DNA of 64,000 bases from contig QPMI01000521.1 of NCBI GenBank assembly GCA_004431415.1, positions 124,001 to 188,000 of the forward strand, read 5' to 3'. Made by a program: the position numbers and the translations under genes. Source of the DNA: Cyanophora paradoxa (lineage: Eukaryota; Glaucocystophyceae; Cyanophorales; Cyanophoraceae). A model generated the notes under the pieces. It was not told the origin of the DNA. It saw nothing but the letters and a program-made list of their open reading frames with translations, and did no database searches. This document shows positions 20,782-33,600 of this stretch, piece after piece. Position 1 is the first letter of the stretch. The number at the start of each line of letters is the position of its first letter.

Positions 20782-21896
20782 CTCAGACTGTGTTTCGGGG
20801 GTCGTTAGTCTGAATCACAGCGGTTGCTCTTTCACTGAATTAGTGAGTCGGCCGCGGGGCCCGGGACTAGGACAGTCACTGAGTCGGACTGCAGGCTGCA
20901 GGCGAAGTTTAAACCGTTGAACGCCTTCAGCTTGCAATTGCAAAATGTAACAATGCATTAAGATCTAGATAAGCGATGACCCCGGGCTCGCAATTTGCAA
21001 ATCATGAATATTGATCATGAATTTCATGATCGAGCCGTTCGAACTCAACATCATGGCATCGGACCGGACTCGGGCGACGGGGTAGCATGGCTAGCGCTTT
21101 CATGATCATGATATCGATATATCGATCATGATTGAATGATATCAAAGTTAACGTTTCGAATTTCGAATTCGGAATCCATTACGATCCCGAGTTGGTTCTA
21201 GACTGCCAATCAGTTCACGGCGCGGTTCTCAGAGTCTTGAGCTTGATCTAAGATAGAGCCACGGAGTTCTTCTCTGTCCGGTCGCAGTCGCGGCTGTTCC
21301 TTCAAGGCTTCCCTGAATCGAACTTCGGAAGGCTAACTATAGGCCCTCCTTGGCCTAGCTTTAAAAGTCAGAGTCGGCGCAGAGTTTCCTGAGCCTCGCG
21401 ATCGGAGCCTAGTCGGCCCGGCGGAGGCCCGACGTGCACGTGCTTAGTCTCAGGGCTCGCTGGCCGGGCCACGCTTCGCTAAGCTAAATGATCCTCGAGC
21501 TCAGCGGCTCATGTCGATGTCTTGTAATTAACACATGCAATCAGTAACTCCGAGGCTCAGTAAACGCCCCTTGATCCGCCCCTTGAGCTTGCGCATGCTC
21601 GCAAAACTTTCTTGCGCATGCTCGCAAAACTTTCTCGAACTAAAATTCTTCATTCTCCTGAATTACAGCTCCTTGATCACAAGGGTGCAGGAGAGGGAAG
21701 GGTCCGTCGCGGCGTACGGCCGCAGGCCGCTCGCGTGCCGCCACTGAGCGTAAGGAATCGCAGCCTCCACCTGCCGGGGGCCAGCGGATCGGGCGGGGCC
21801 GGGTTTGCAGGGCAAGAGATGAAGGGGGGGGGGGGGGGGGGGGCAGGGGGTAGGGAGCAGGGGGGAGAGGGGTTGGGTGGGGGGAGAGGAGGGGGT
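20782..21896. other. Palindrome-rich gap between convergent genes
   Basis: This is about 1.1 kb without a recognisable gene, AT-richer than the surroundings. Self-complementary words are dense, for example around 21000-21175 (AATTTCATGATCGAG, TCATGATCATGATATCGATA, TTTCGAATTTCGAATTC). CTTGCGCATGCTCGCAAAACTTT is directly repeated at about 21590-21632. Confidence 0.6.
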
Positions 21897-23166
21897 TTAG
21901 GGGCTGGAGGGAAGCACCCTGTACCCGTTCTTGAGGAAGACCCTCTGCGAGAGGGGGTTGGAGGCCTCCGCGACGGCGAACCTGTACCTGCGGGAGCGTT
22001 CGAGCCTCAGATCCAGGGGTACAGGGACGTGTGAGGGGGAGAGAGCGGCGAATGGGGAAGGGGAGAGGAGGGGCCGAGTACAGGGGCGTGGGCGGGGAGG
22101 GGGTGGGCTGGGGTATGCTGGAGTGAAAAAGGGAAGGCGGACGAAGGGGCAAGAGAAGGGAAGGGGTGGGTGGGTGTGTAGGGGGGGAGGGGGAGGGTGG
22201 GGGGGGGGTGGGGGGGGGGGGGAGGGTGGGGGGGCGACGGACCCAGCGCGCCTGGCGGCCTCCTCGGAGGCGGCGACGAGGCGGGAGGCGAGGCCGCGGC
22301 GGCCGTGCGTGGGCGCCACGACGAGCCCCGCGATCTGTGTGAACGAAGCATAGGCGAACGAGCGCCGCGCCGCGCGCTCAGCGGCTAAGCGGGTTCGCCG
22401 AGGGCGCCGGCGCACGTGCAGGGTCTGGCCGGGCCGGGCGGCGTCGGGGTAGCGGCTCGCGTACAGCACCCGCAGCTCCCGCAGCAGCTCCACGCAGTAG
22501 TAGTCCGACGGCGGCTGGCTGCGCCCCGCGTCGACGGGGCCGAGTCAGTCGCGCGCTGGCCCGCGCGGCGCGCGGCGCTGCCGCGCACGCCACTACGCTA
22601 GGCCTCACCCGGGCTCGGGCCCCGGCTTGCCCCCCTCCTCGTCCCGCTTCGGCCCCAGCTCGTCGTAGTCCTCGTTCAGGGCGACTCCGACGACCCGGCC
22701 GCCCTCGAGCGCCACCGCCGACGTGCCCGACCGCGCCGCCTGCTCCGCAAGCCCTGCGAGGGGGAGGCCAGCTCAGCGAAACGTGCAGCGCGCATATGCA
22801 CGCGCGGGATTTGGTATGTACGGGCCGGACACGCGCCTCTGGTCCACGAATTGCAGAGCTCCTCGGTGGCGCGGAGCTGGACGGCGCCGGAGCGCTCGCT
22901 GTCCAGTCTCGGCCACCCCCCGCGCTGCTCCGCCTCGGGGCCTGCGCGCGTGGATCCGGATGTGCGTGCGCTCAGTCTGCGGCGCCACCTCGTGCCCGCT
23001 GATCATGCATATGCATGATCGCAGACCGAGCGGCGCGCGCGAGCGTGCACGTGCCTGTGAAGCCTTCTGCGCAGAGCCATGCTGCTTCGCGCTCGTGCTC
23101 TGACCCGAGCGTGCGTATCTGGAGCTTGCAGTCTTCACCACACACGCCGTCGCCGGTCGATGACAT
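21897..23166 (-). CDS. GNAT-family N-acetyltransferase
   Basis: These enzymes move acetyl from acetyl-CoA to an amine. Spliced exons read KLQIRTLGSEHEREAAWLC, then LAEQAARSGTSAVALEGG with VVGVALNEDYDELGPK (a GNAT beta-strand pair), then DYYCVELLRELRVLYASRY. Next comes IAGLVVAPTHGRRGLASRL, where RRGLA is the motif A acetyl-CoA loop (R/Q-x-x-G-x-G/A). The end is YRFAVAEASNPLSQRVFLKN with GYRVLPSSP, stop at 21897. The start at 23166 (MSSTGDGVCGED) is the nearest ATG in frame; an earlier one is possible. The first intron (about 23054-22762) seems to begin with GC. The last intron is full of C/T runs. The arrangement resembles soluble GNATs acting on small amines or arylalkylamines, but the substrate is not determinable. 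Confidence 0.8.
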
Positions 23167-24032
23167 GCGCGGCTCGGCTGTTGCTCTGCTGCCAATTGCG
23201 GGTGCCGCTCCTGGTGCTCGCTGTGTCAGCAGCACCGTGGCACCGTACCCCCCCTCGAGCTCATGCTGCTGAGTCCTGCAGCCTGGGCAGGGCCCGGAGC
23301 TCGAGGGCCGGGATCTAGATCTAGATCTAGAGTGTAGACAGGCTGCATTGAGCTCGCCGAGTCGCTGCCAACTAGTTCGGCGGCCCGGCTAGCGCTCGCA
23401 ACGGCCGCACTCGGACCCGTGCGCGTGCGCGTACGCTCAGCGGCTACCGCGCACGCGTCGATGTCGACGCGTACGTATATACGTCCGCGCGCCCGCGGCG
23501 GCCGCGGCCGCGGAGCGGCGGCGGCGGCGGGCCGGCGCCGGGATATCGATATCGATCCGGATCCGGAGCCTCGAGCTCGGAGCAGGAATTTCATCGCAAC
23601 TGCCAGCAGCGATTTCACTGAGTCAGCCTGCAGTACTTGTACGGGAAGGCCAAAATTCATTTCATACGGTAGTATTGCGAACTCAGCTTCTCCTAAGCGT
23701 GAAGAATCACTGAAGATAGGGATTGAAAGTAAATAGCAGCGAGGAAGTCCAAATCAAATCTGACACGAAACTCGATGACTCCATAGCTATGTAGCTAAAG
23801 AGAGTGCTACACTGTCATTCGCGAAAACTTCGAAATTAAACTAAGACAAGTCCGACGACCTAAGCCTGCATAGGCACTTGACAGCAGCTAACACTTATGC
23901 AGATAAAGGTACAAATGCAACCACGTGCATCGAAAATATTCAGGCAAAGAAGCGTGGCAGTGGGCGGCCATACCCTATACAAGAACTAGACCACTTGCAT
24001 AAATATGAGTATACCAATTGCAATCTAATGGG
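23167..24032. other. Gap between GNAT start and giant-gene stop
   Basis: No gene was seen. At 23300-23575 the sequence is strikingly palindromic (GATCTAGATCTAGATC, CGCGTCGATGTCGACGCG, GCGGCCGCGGCCGC, GATATCGATATCGATC). From 23600 to 24020 it is AT-richer and probably the 3' flank of the giant gene. Confidence 0.6.
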
Positions 24033-24573
24033 TTACTGGCTAGTCGGACGGGACGAGGCGCCGGCGCCAGCGGCGAAGCCGGAGCCGGAGCCGGCGGCGG
24101 AGCTGGCGTCGTCGAGGCTGACTGTGACGACGTTGCTCGGCTCGGCGTCGAAGTCGTTGTTGAGGGAGAGGAGGTTCACGGTCGGCCGCGGTTTCGCCGC
24201 GTACGCGTACCGCAGCACCGACTCCGCCGCGTCCGACGCCAGCGGCTGCATCCGCGGCGCGCGGCCCGGCGCCGCCGCCGTCGCCCGGCGGGGGCTCCCC
24301 GGCACGGGCCCCGGCGAGCGCGCCCCCGCGGGCGGGCGGTTCGGCGACGCGACCGCGGCGCGCCGCGGGGAGACCGAGTCTGACGCGCCGGCGGCGGCGC
24401 GGGCGCCCGGCGCTGCGGGGCGCCTCGCCGGGCCGGCGCCGGGCCGCGCAAGCCGCCGCGGGGGGCGGGGAGGGCCCGTCGAGGGGCATGTTGGCGTGGT
24501 TGAGCCCGATCGAGGCCCGCCGGCGCGGCGGCGAGGCCGACGCGACGGCCAGGCGGCCGGATGCGTCGGCCCT

Positions 24574-24605
<32 letters not shown>

Positions 24606-27600
24606 GCGGCGCGGGGGCACGCTGGCGCTGGCCGCCGACGAGGCGTACGACCCGACGCTGCTGTCGCCGATGAGGTGCACGGCGACGACGGGCGCGCGGT
24701 CGCGGTTCGCCGAGCGGCCGCGCTCGATCCGCACGCTCACGTCGCGCTCGTCCACGACCTCGACCTCGGCCGCGGCGCCGGCGCCGGCGCCGCCCTCGAA
24801 GACGACCTCCCTGAAGCGGAAGGCCCTCGCCTCCCACTCGTCCCACCGCTCCGAGCGCGCCAGCATCGCCTCCACGTCCTCCACCGCCCTCTGCTTGCCG
24901 CCGGCCAGCGCCGCCGTGCAGCGCACCACGACGCGCTTGACGTACGGCGGGCAGCGCCGGGCGGCGCCCAGGAGGGCGTCCACGCAGGCTTGCTCGACGC
25001 TGAGCGCCTCGGCCGTCCACGTCGCCCGCAGCACGGGCGTCCACGGCCCGGGCTTCGAGGCCTCCGGCTCCGCCGCGGCCGGCGCCCCGTCCTGCCCATC
25101 CTTCTCCTTCTCCTTCTTCTTCTCCTCGCGCTCGACGACCTCGGCAAAGGCGACGCAGTCGAGGGTGCCGGGGACCTTGGCGGACGGGCGGGGCGTGCAC
25201 TCCAGCGAGACGTGGAGGCGGTGCTCGCAGCGCCGCCAGCGCGCCGCCGTCGCCCGCGGGCCGATCTCGTAGAAGTCCAGGTCCGAGAGGTCGCTCGCCA
25301 GGCTGCACTCGTCCGTCGCGCTCGACCCGTCCTCCTCGCCGTCGTCCTCCCCATCCTTGCCGTCGAGCTTCCCGGCCTTGCGCAGCCTGCGCCGGCGGCG
25401 CATGTCCCGCAGCTTGCCCTTGAGCGCCTTGCCCTTGTCCTTGGCCTTGACCGCCGCGCTCCCGATCTTGTCGATCTTCGTGAGAAGGCCCTGGAGAGCG
25501 CATACAAACATCAGATCGCGGGGAGAGGGCGACGCGGGCGGGCGCGCACGATGATGGTCTCGATCATCTTGATGGCCTGCTCGAGGAGGAGGATGCCCAT
25601 GCCCATCATGGCGACCGCGAAGAAGTACGTCGCCGAGTCGAACTGGACGCCCAGCTCGAGCATCCAGACGCCGAGCAGCAGGAGGAACTCGGTCATCGTC
25701 GTCACCGTCTCCATGAAGCCGACCTGCCGCGAGATGTGCGGCCGCCCGAACGCCAGCAGCCTGCGCCGCCCGCCCGCGTCAGACAGACCAGACCGGCGCC
25801 GACAACGAACTCGAATTTGAAGGGCGCACGAGAGGAGGACGGCGTTGATGACCATCATGATGGTGACCTGGATGAGGGGTCCCTTGTCGCCCATCGCGCT
25901 CGACTGCCCCTGCGCCTCCAGCGCCGCCGTGACGCTCTCGCCCGCGTCCGCGCCGTCCTGCTGGATGCGCTTGGGGGCGAGGGCGCCCAGCAGGACGTCG
26001 GCGACCAGGATGCGGAAGAGCTTCAGCATCGCGAAGAGGAAGAGGAACATGTGGGAGCGGTAGTCTGGAGAAGAAATAAGATAAAGACACATATATAAAG
26101 GCCAGCTAGCTATATAAAGACAGATAGATGAAAGGCACCTTCGTAGAGGGCGCCGTAGCCCTCCGAGAAGACGACGGCGCGCTGGCCGTGCTTCTCCTCC
26201 TGCACCCGCCACTCGCCCCGCAGGAGCGCCTTCTCGAGCTGCGCGCCGGGCCGGCCGCGGGCGGCGCGTCAACTTCGGGCGAGGAACGTGCGCGGAATCA
26301 AACTATACTAAAAACTACACTTAGGAACGGCCGCACGAGGAGGAAATATACTAAAAACTACACTTAGGATGCTTAGCAACTGAGGAATCGAAGTGAACTA
26401 AGAACTGCGCTCAAAACGGGCGCACGAGGAACATGAACTTGCGGTAGTAGTAGTGGACGCCCTTGAAGAAGATGAAGATCGACTCGAAGCGGCGCCTGCG
26501 TGCGGGGCGGCGGGCGCGTCGTGGTCAGCGCCGGACGATGGGAAACTGCGACGAGAAACTGCGGCGAGAAAGGCGCACATCTTCTTGCCCTTGGCCTTGT
26601 GGCCCCACTTCTCCTTGCGCTTCCTCTGCGGCGCGCCGGCTCAGAAGACATACGTGCGGGCAATCGCGGCCGCGGCCGCGGAGGGGCACGCACGTTCTTC
26701 TGGATGACGCGCTTCATCCCATCGTACATCTGCGCGCGCGAAGAGTTCAGCGCTGCTCGGCGCAGCAGCCTGGATCGGGCGCTGCCCGGCCCGGCTCGGG
26801 CGAACCTGGCGGAAGAAGCCGGGGGCCTCCTCGAACTCGAGGAGGCGGTCGCGGCGGATGCGGAAGAAGAGGATCATCGAGAAGAGGGCGATGACCGAGA
26901 ACATCACGAACTGCGCGATAACGTCACGTGATATATAACGTGGTATCAGTGACGTTTGTTCGGTCAGTTTGTTCGGGCGCACGAGGATGATGAGGGCGAC
27001 GGAGCGCCAGCCGTTCTCGGGGGAGAGGATCATGCGGGAGCAGGCCGTGCAGATCGCCGTGAAGAGCCCCAGGAAGAGCGCGATCTCCGGGAAGGGCCAC
27101 GCCAGCTTGCCTGCGCGAGGGTTCGAATGCAGAAGAAGAGCGAAGGAGGAGAAGGGAGGCGGGCGGGGGGGCGGGCGGCACCGGCGAGGCGCTTCATCTT
27201 CTTGAGCTTGACGACGAGGAGCCAGTGCGCCACGTAGTGCGCGATGAGCAGGCCGCAGAAGAGCACCGCTGCGCGGCCCGGATCAGATCAGGTCAGATGC
27301 TCGGAGGCGGCAGATCAGATCAGATGAGCGCACTGCCGTAGAAGAGGGGCGAGAAGAAGAGGTCCTTCTTGTCGAAGTCGGCGGCGGGCGAGGCCTGCGG
27401 CGCCGGCGTGACGCCGGGCGCCGGGTTCGGGTCGTCGATGATGATCTCGAGGAGGCGACGCCGCCTGCGCCGGCCGGGCCGGGGGCCGTCAGGGGCAGCA
27501 ACGCAAAGGCGGCCACGCCGAATGTGGCCGTTGCTCAGACGGCCGTTGTTCATTTCAAGGGCAAGCGCACCGGTCCTCGGTGATCTCCTCTACGACTGCG

Positions 27601-30600
27601 GTCTTGCCAGTCGCCGTCGCCCGCCTGCGCACACGTGCGGGGCCGCATGTGAATACCGTGCGCGAGCCCGGCCGGAGACTTCACGCAGCGCGGCGCACGT
27701 CTGCGGGCCGGGCGGCGTGGCGTTGAAGCCGGGCCCGGGGAAGAGCAGCATGAACATCGCGAAGCCGTCGGTGAGGACGCGGAAGCTCGCCGGGACCTTC
27801 GTCGACGCCAGCGCGCCCTTCGCGACCGCGAAAGAAAAGCATCAGGTGGGGCGGCTCGCGAATGGGGGGCGGGCGAATGCGGCTTCGCGCGGACCACGAT
27901 GCAGAGGGCCTGGGCGTGGTTGAGGAGGGCGAGGGAGCTCGAGTTGTTGGAGCACTCGCGCGGCGGGTTCTTCTTCTTCTCCTCCTCCTCCTTCTGCTTC
28001 TTCTCCTCCTCCTCCTTCTTGCGCCGCTCGTCCTCGTTCTGCTCCTCCTGCTCCTCCTCCTTCTTGTTCTGGTTCGCGGATGTCACGGTCTGCGGTCCGT
28101 TCGGTCCGCCGCCGCCGCCGCCGCCCGCGCCGCCGCCGCCCGCGCCGCCGCCGCCCGCGCCGCCGCCGCCCGCGCCGCCGCCGCCCGCGCCGCCGCCGCC
28201 CGCGCCGCCGCCGCCCGCGCCGCCGCCGCCCGCGCCGCCGCCGCCCGCGCCGCCGCCGCCCGCGCCGCCGCCGCCTGCACCGCCGCCGCCCGCTCCGCCG
28301 CCGCCTGCACCGCCGGCACCGCTGGCGCCGCCGGCGCCGCCGGCGCCACCCGCGCCTCCCGCGCCGCCGGCGCCGCCCGCGCCTCCCGCTGCACCACCGG
28401 CACCGCCTGCTCCGCCCGCTGCGCCGCCTGCGCCGCCAGCACCACCCGCTGCGCCGCCTGCGCCGCCAGCACCACCCGCTGCACCACCCGCACCGCCCGC
28501 GCCGCCCGCAGCGCCGCCGGCACCGCCCGCTGCGCCTCCGGCACCGCCCGCTGCGCCTCCGCACCGCCCGCTGCGCCCCTGCCGCTCCTCCAGCGCCTCC
28601 CGCAGCGCCACCCGCGCCGCCAGCGGCCCCGGCGCCTCCAGCTGCGCCGCCGGCCCCCCTGCGGCGCCTCCAGCCGCGCCCGCGCCTCCTGCGGCGCCGC
28701 CTGCACCGCCGGCTGCGCCCGCGGCGCCACCGGCGGCGCCGCCCGCGCCTCCAGCGGCGCCCGCCGCCCCGCCTGCGCCGCCAGCCGCCCCCGCGGCGCC
28801 GCCGGCCGCCCCGGCAGCACCGCCAGCGGCGCCAGCAGCGCCAGCAGCTCCCGCTGCTCCAGCGCCGCCAGCTGCGCCTGCAGCTGCGCCTGCGGCACCG
28901 CCAGCCGCCCCTGCAGCACCCGCGGCCGCGCCAGCCGCTGCGCCTCCTGCACCGGCAGCTGCCCCAGCAGCTGCACCTGCCGCGCCCGCAGCAGCTGCAG
29001 CCCCCGCTGCTCCACCGGCAGCGCCGGCAGCACCGGCCACGGCTCCGCCAACCGTGCCGGCAACACCCGCTGCAACAGCAGCAGCTGTCCCGCCGGCAAC
29101 GTACTGGGCAGCGGTCATCGTCGGCTCCTCCTGCTTGTCTTGCGTGTTGTCAGCCGAGCCTGAGCCCGCGGTGGCGCTTGTGGCGGCTTCGGTGCTGCTG
29201 GCTGTGCCGGTTGTTCCAGCTGTTCCCGCCGTGGCGCTGGTGGCGCCGGCCGCCCCACCCGAAGCCGTGGCTCCAGCCGCTCCGGCCGTGGCTCCAGCCG
29301 CTCCGGCCGTGGCTCCGGCGGCTCCGGCCGTGGCTCCGGCCGCGCCTGCAGCCGTAGCAGCCGACGCGGCGACACCGGAGGCGACAGAGCTCGAGACGCC
29401 GGCAGCTATGCTCTTGAGGACGCCCGTCACAATGGAGTGCGCGATCGCGGCGACGATCAGTGCCGAGACGACTTGCGCCGCCTGCTGCGCCATCTCTGGC
29501 GACACGGACTCCTGCAATACTGCAGGCGGCAGCGCGTCAGCGCAGAGCAGACGAGCGAGATGCAGACGCTGCGCACGTATGGTCTTTTTGCGGCGGTAGA
29601 GGGGATCGCCAACGGCGACGGTGGTCGTCGCGTTGGCAGTGCCGCCACGGTCGTCAGTGACGGTGAGGTTGAAGAGCCACTCGCCCCCGCCGACCAGCGT
29701 CATCAAAGCCCAAGTCGCCGTCGTGTTCCTCCCCTGCCTGAACCTGACCGTGCTCGGCCCCGACATCTGCCGCCAGACCGCCGATGCGATGTACCCATCC
29801 GAATCGGCGAAGAAGGCGACCGTCGTGAGGAACCGCGTCTCGTTCAGGGCTGTCGTGTTCGTCGCGTTCACTGCGATGATGTACATCTCCGCCAGGCCCG
29901 AGATCGTGGGCGGCACGTTGGGAAGCGGCGTCGGCGCCAGCTCCGTCGACGACGTGTTCTGCCTGACGATGACGGGGTCCAGCAGGATGGCGACGGACGA
30001 GACGTTGGAGAGGCCTCCGGAGTCATCCGACACGATCAAAGAGAAGACGCAGACGCCCTTGGCCAGGACGGGGAACGAGCAGATGCCGAACTGCTGCGTC
30101 GTGTTCAGCTGTGCAGTCGTCAGCGGGCAGCGCCCCAAGGCGAGATCGGCCGTGTTCGTCGAACTGTCCACGCGCCAACGGAACCCGATGACAAACTGCG
30201 GCAGAAAGATCAGCGCTTCGAATCGAGCGCAACCGACCGCGCGAGCCGCACCCCGTCCTCGTCGGTGGAGTCGAGGCCGTCGAGGGAGCTGACGGGCCCA
30301 CGGATGGCGAGCCGGCCGTCGACGGCGAAGTAGAACGGCGGGCGGACCGCCAGCCTGGACTTGGGCATGACGTTGCCGTCGCGGGGCAGCACCGTCTTGT
30401 TGAGGACCTCGACGGCGGACCCCGGGAAGAAGGAGACGAGGACGTCCGGCTGGAACCCGTCCATGAGGGTCTTCAGGCCGTCGGCCTCGGCGATGCTGGA
30501 CGAGGAGACGTTGACGCGGAGGACGACGGACCCCCGGAACGCCAGGATGGAGCCGATGCGGAAGGACTCGACGCCGATCGAGTTGGCGACCGACTGCGTG

Positions 30601-33600
30601 AGCGACCGGCGGAAGATGACGTCCTGCGCCGATGTGTGGGCAGCAAGCTCGAGAAGAGTCGAGCGAGACGACGGGTGAAACGGCGGACCTGGTAGTTGTC
30701 GAGGAAATCGTCGTAGTCGGCCGTGATGCGGATGTCAGTTAGAAGGACTGCGGGCGACGACATCAGAGCCAAGATTTCGCACAAGGGAGCAGTCGAAAGA
30801 AAGAATATTGTTACCCGGGCTGTAGAAGACGTCCATGGTGACGCAGCTCTCGCTGGACTCCTGGGCGATGGGGTCCTCGACGTAGACGCAGAATCCGTAC
30901 ACGCCGTTGCGGACCAGCGACGACGTGACCACGGTGTCGTTCTTGCTGAGCGCGAGGGTCCGGGGCCGGCCCTCCGTCTGGTTCCACGCGATGACCACCT
31001 TGTCCTTGGCGAGGTCGCGGCCCGTGATATTCACGATGAGCTCCAGCGGGTCGATGGGCAGCAGCATGCGGATGCGCGTGCCGTCGAATACGGCGACGTC
31101 GGTGTACTCTTCCCGGGCCGTCGCGGCCGGGATGAGCAGGTACGTGCGGATCGGCGGCATGTAGCGGTACGAGTTGTCGACCGAGGCGAGGATCGAGCCG
31201 GGGCCCGGGTCCGGGTCGCCGACGACGCCGCGGCTCCAGAGGACGATGGCGCAGGCCTCGCCCAGGCCCTCGGCGCGCGGCGTCAGGAACCGAACCTGCG
31301 TTGCGTTCCTGAACAGGATCTTCGGCGTCGATATGTCGCAGACGGTGACGTCGATGGTGATGTTGTTCGGCGGGAACTTCTCGCCGAAGAGCGTGACGAC
31401 CTGCCCGCCGACACGGGGGCCGAGGTACGGGAAGATGGAGTAGAAGATCGACTCCGTGGCGCGCACTTCGATGGAGAAGACGGCCGGCGTGAAGGCCGTG
31501 CACCCGGCCGCCGGCTCGTAAACGGAAGGCGCCAGGGGCACGCTCACGCGCGCGGCTGCAGCGGGCCAGATCGCCGTCACGTTGAAGGAGAAGGCGGTGG
31601 AGTTGGCGCGCGTCAAGTTCGAGATGCTCAGAGGCGGCAGAACGTGTGTTGAGACGAGCGCAGGCGCGAGGAAGTCCGTCTTGGTCAGCAGCGCCGACTG
31701 GGGGCTCGCGAGCGCCCAGCAGGCCATGGAGGCCCCCCCGTAGAGGACTTTGGAGGCGCACACGATCTCGTTGCCTGCGGCGGGGTCAAACCGAGCAGGC
31801 ATGGCGGGGCGGGAGGAGCGCGAACCTACGAGCACAGCGGGCACGGGGTCCGACGGCAGGATCGTGAGAGGGGAGGCGAGAATGTCGGAGTAGGGAATGG
31901 ACAGGAGGACAGGGTCGGGAGAGAGCGCGGTCGGCGTCCACTCAAAGCCCAGGACAGAGTCATAGCCCTCAAACGGTGCGCTGGTGCGGAGGGCCGAGAA
32001 GGTGCCTAGGCTGGCCGGCGCTGTCAATGGCGCGGCAAAGTCCGTCAGCTGAAGCGGGACGGAGCCATTCGGTGCGCCGACGAAGCACTGGACCGGGGAG
32101 CACAAGGACCGCCGCGTGATATTGCACCAGAAGTCCGCCACGACGAACGTGACTGCGAAAGGAGAGCCGGACACGATCCAAGTCGCCCCGCCCGTGTCGA
32201 GAGACGAGCTGTAATTGACGTTGATGGTGACGGCGACGGCCGCTGTCGCCTGGAGGACGAACTGGACACCGCGCGTCGTCGGATCGGCGGAGAGCGTCGC
32301 GACGGTGCCCTCGAGAGTTGGGACCATCCACGGGGACACGAAGTCTTCGACCAGCAGTGAGGGCCCGCTGGCATCCGGAACAATCTGGCAGATCTGGGGT
32401 GCCCCGAGCGCCCGCCGAGGGCTGCAGGACAGCGCTCCTGAAACAACCGATACGGGGCTCTGCAGCAACTCGCCTCCGCCCACCGCGTCCGACCACGGTA
32501 TAGCGAGAGTGTCAGAGAAGGCCGAGACTCCGGCCGTGAAGGATGACTCGAAGCCCGAAAGCTGATCCAGGGCGCCGATTGGAAGCCATCCAGAGAAAGC
32601 CTGCAGAGCCCCTAAAGGCGAGGCGGCGGCAACAGGAACCCCTAGATCGCCCTCGGCCAGAGACGCTCCACCGCTCACGGCATAAACCGAGCACTTTAAC
32701 CGGGATCCCAATGTCAGCCGGGTCGTGCAGTTGCCCGTCGCATTCACGATCACGATCGTCTGCACGGGGCCAACTACCGCCACACTCGGATCCGTGTTGA
32801 TCGCGTCGGCCCACTGCACAGAGATAGGCGCCCCGTTGTCTGTTGTCACGGCTGTTGCCACGAAGCTGAAGGTCAGGTGGCCCCCGGCCAGTGCCTGGAA
32901 CGCCGTGTATGTGCCGTGAGCCGACGCCACCGACACAACATCAGACACCCGAAGGTCGTCACTCGTCTCGCTCTTCCGCACTTCGCAAGTGGCGTTCGCC
33001 CCGACGCGCCTCCGCAGGCCCGTGCAGTTCACGGACGCCGCCACAACTGTCACACTCACCGGCGATGCTGCTACGTGCTGCATCGTCCCGTCCAGCGCAG
33101 ACGAGTACCGCACCGACAGCTCCGACACCGCATCAGCGCTTTCTTGCGTGATGTTGAAGTAAAGAGACCCCGCCCGGGATACTATTGCAGAGATCATCCA
33201 AGAACCAGCAGGCGCCATTGAAACGGTCACGTCCCCCACCAGCAGTGCTGGCGACGCCCCCACTGGGTCCACCCGGCACTCCACCCAGCCGTTCACCACC
33301 ATCCGGATGCGCGGGCAGGACAGCGCCGCCGACACGACTGTCACCGCCGCTGAGCCACCGAGCTGGCCGCCGCCAATTGTCGTGTTGTACGCCGCGGTTG
33401 CTGAAACGTTTAATCCTCCAAACGGCGCCGACACCACGAAGACCACATTGTCCCCCGTGCTGCCCGAGACGTTGACGGCGGATGCGGCCGCGAACGACGC
33501 CGAGCTCAACGCCGAGGAGAGCGACAGGCTTGCGACGTCGGTGGTGGCCAGCAGAGCAGAACCCGCCTCCCGCACCGCGACCAGGTTGAAGGAGGCGTTC

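Noticed and set aside
28080-29600. Plus-strand Pro/Ala-rich ORF of 566 codons
   Set aside because: It is the antisense shadow of the Gly/Ala-coding repeat; GCC/GGC repeats are open in most frames.
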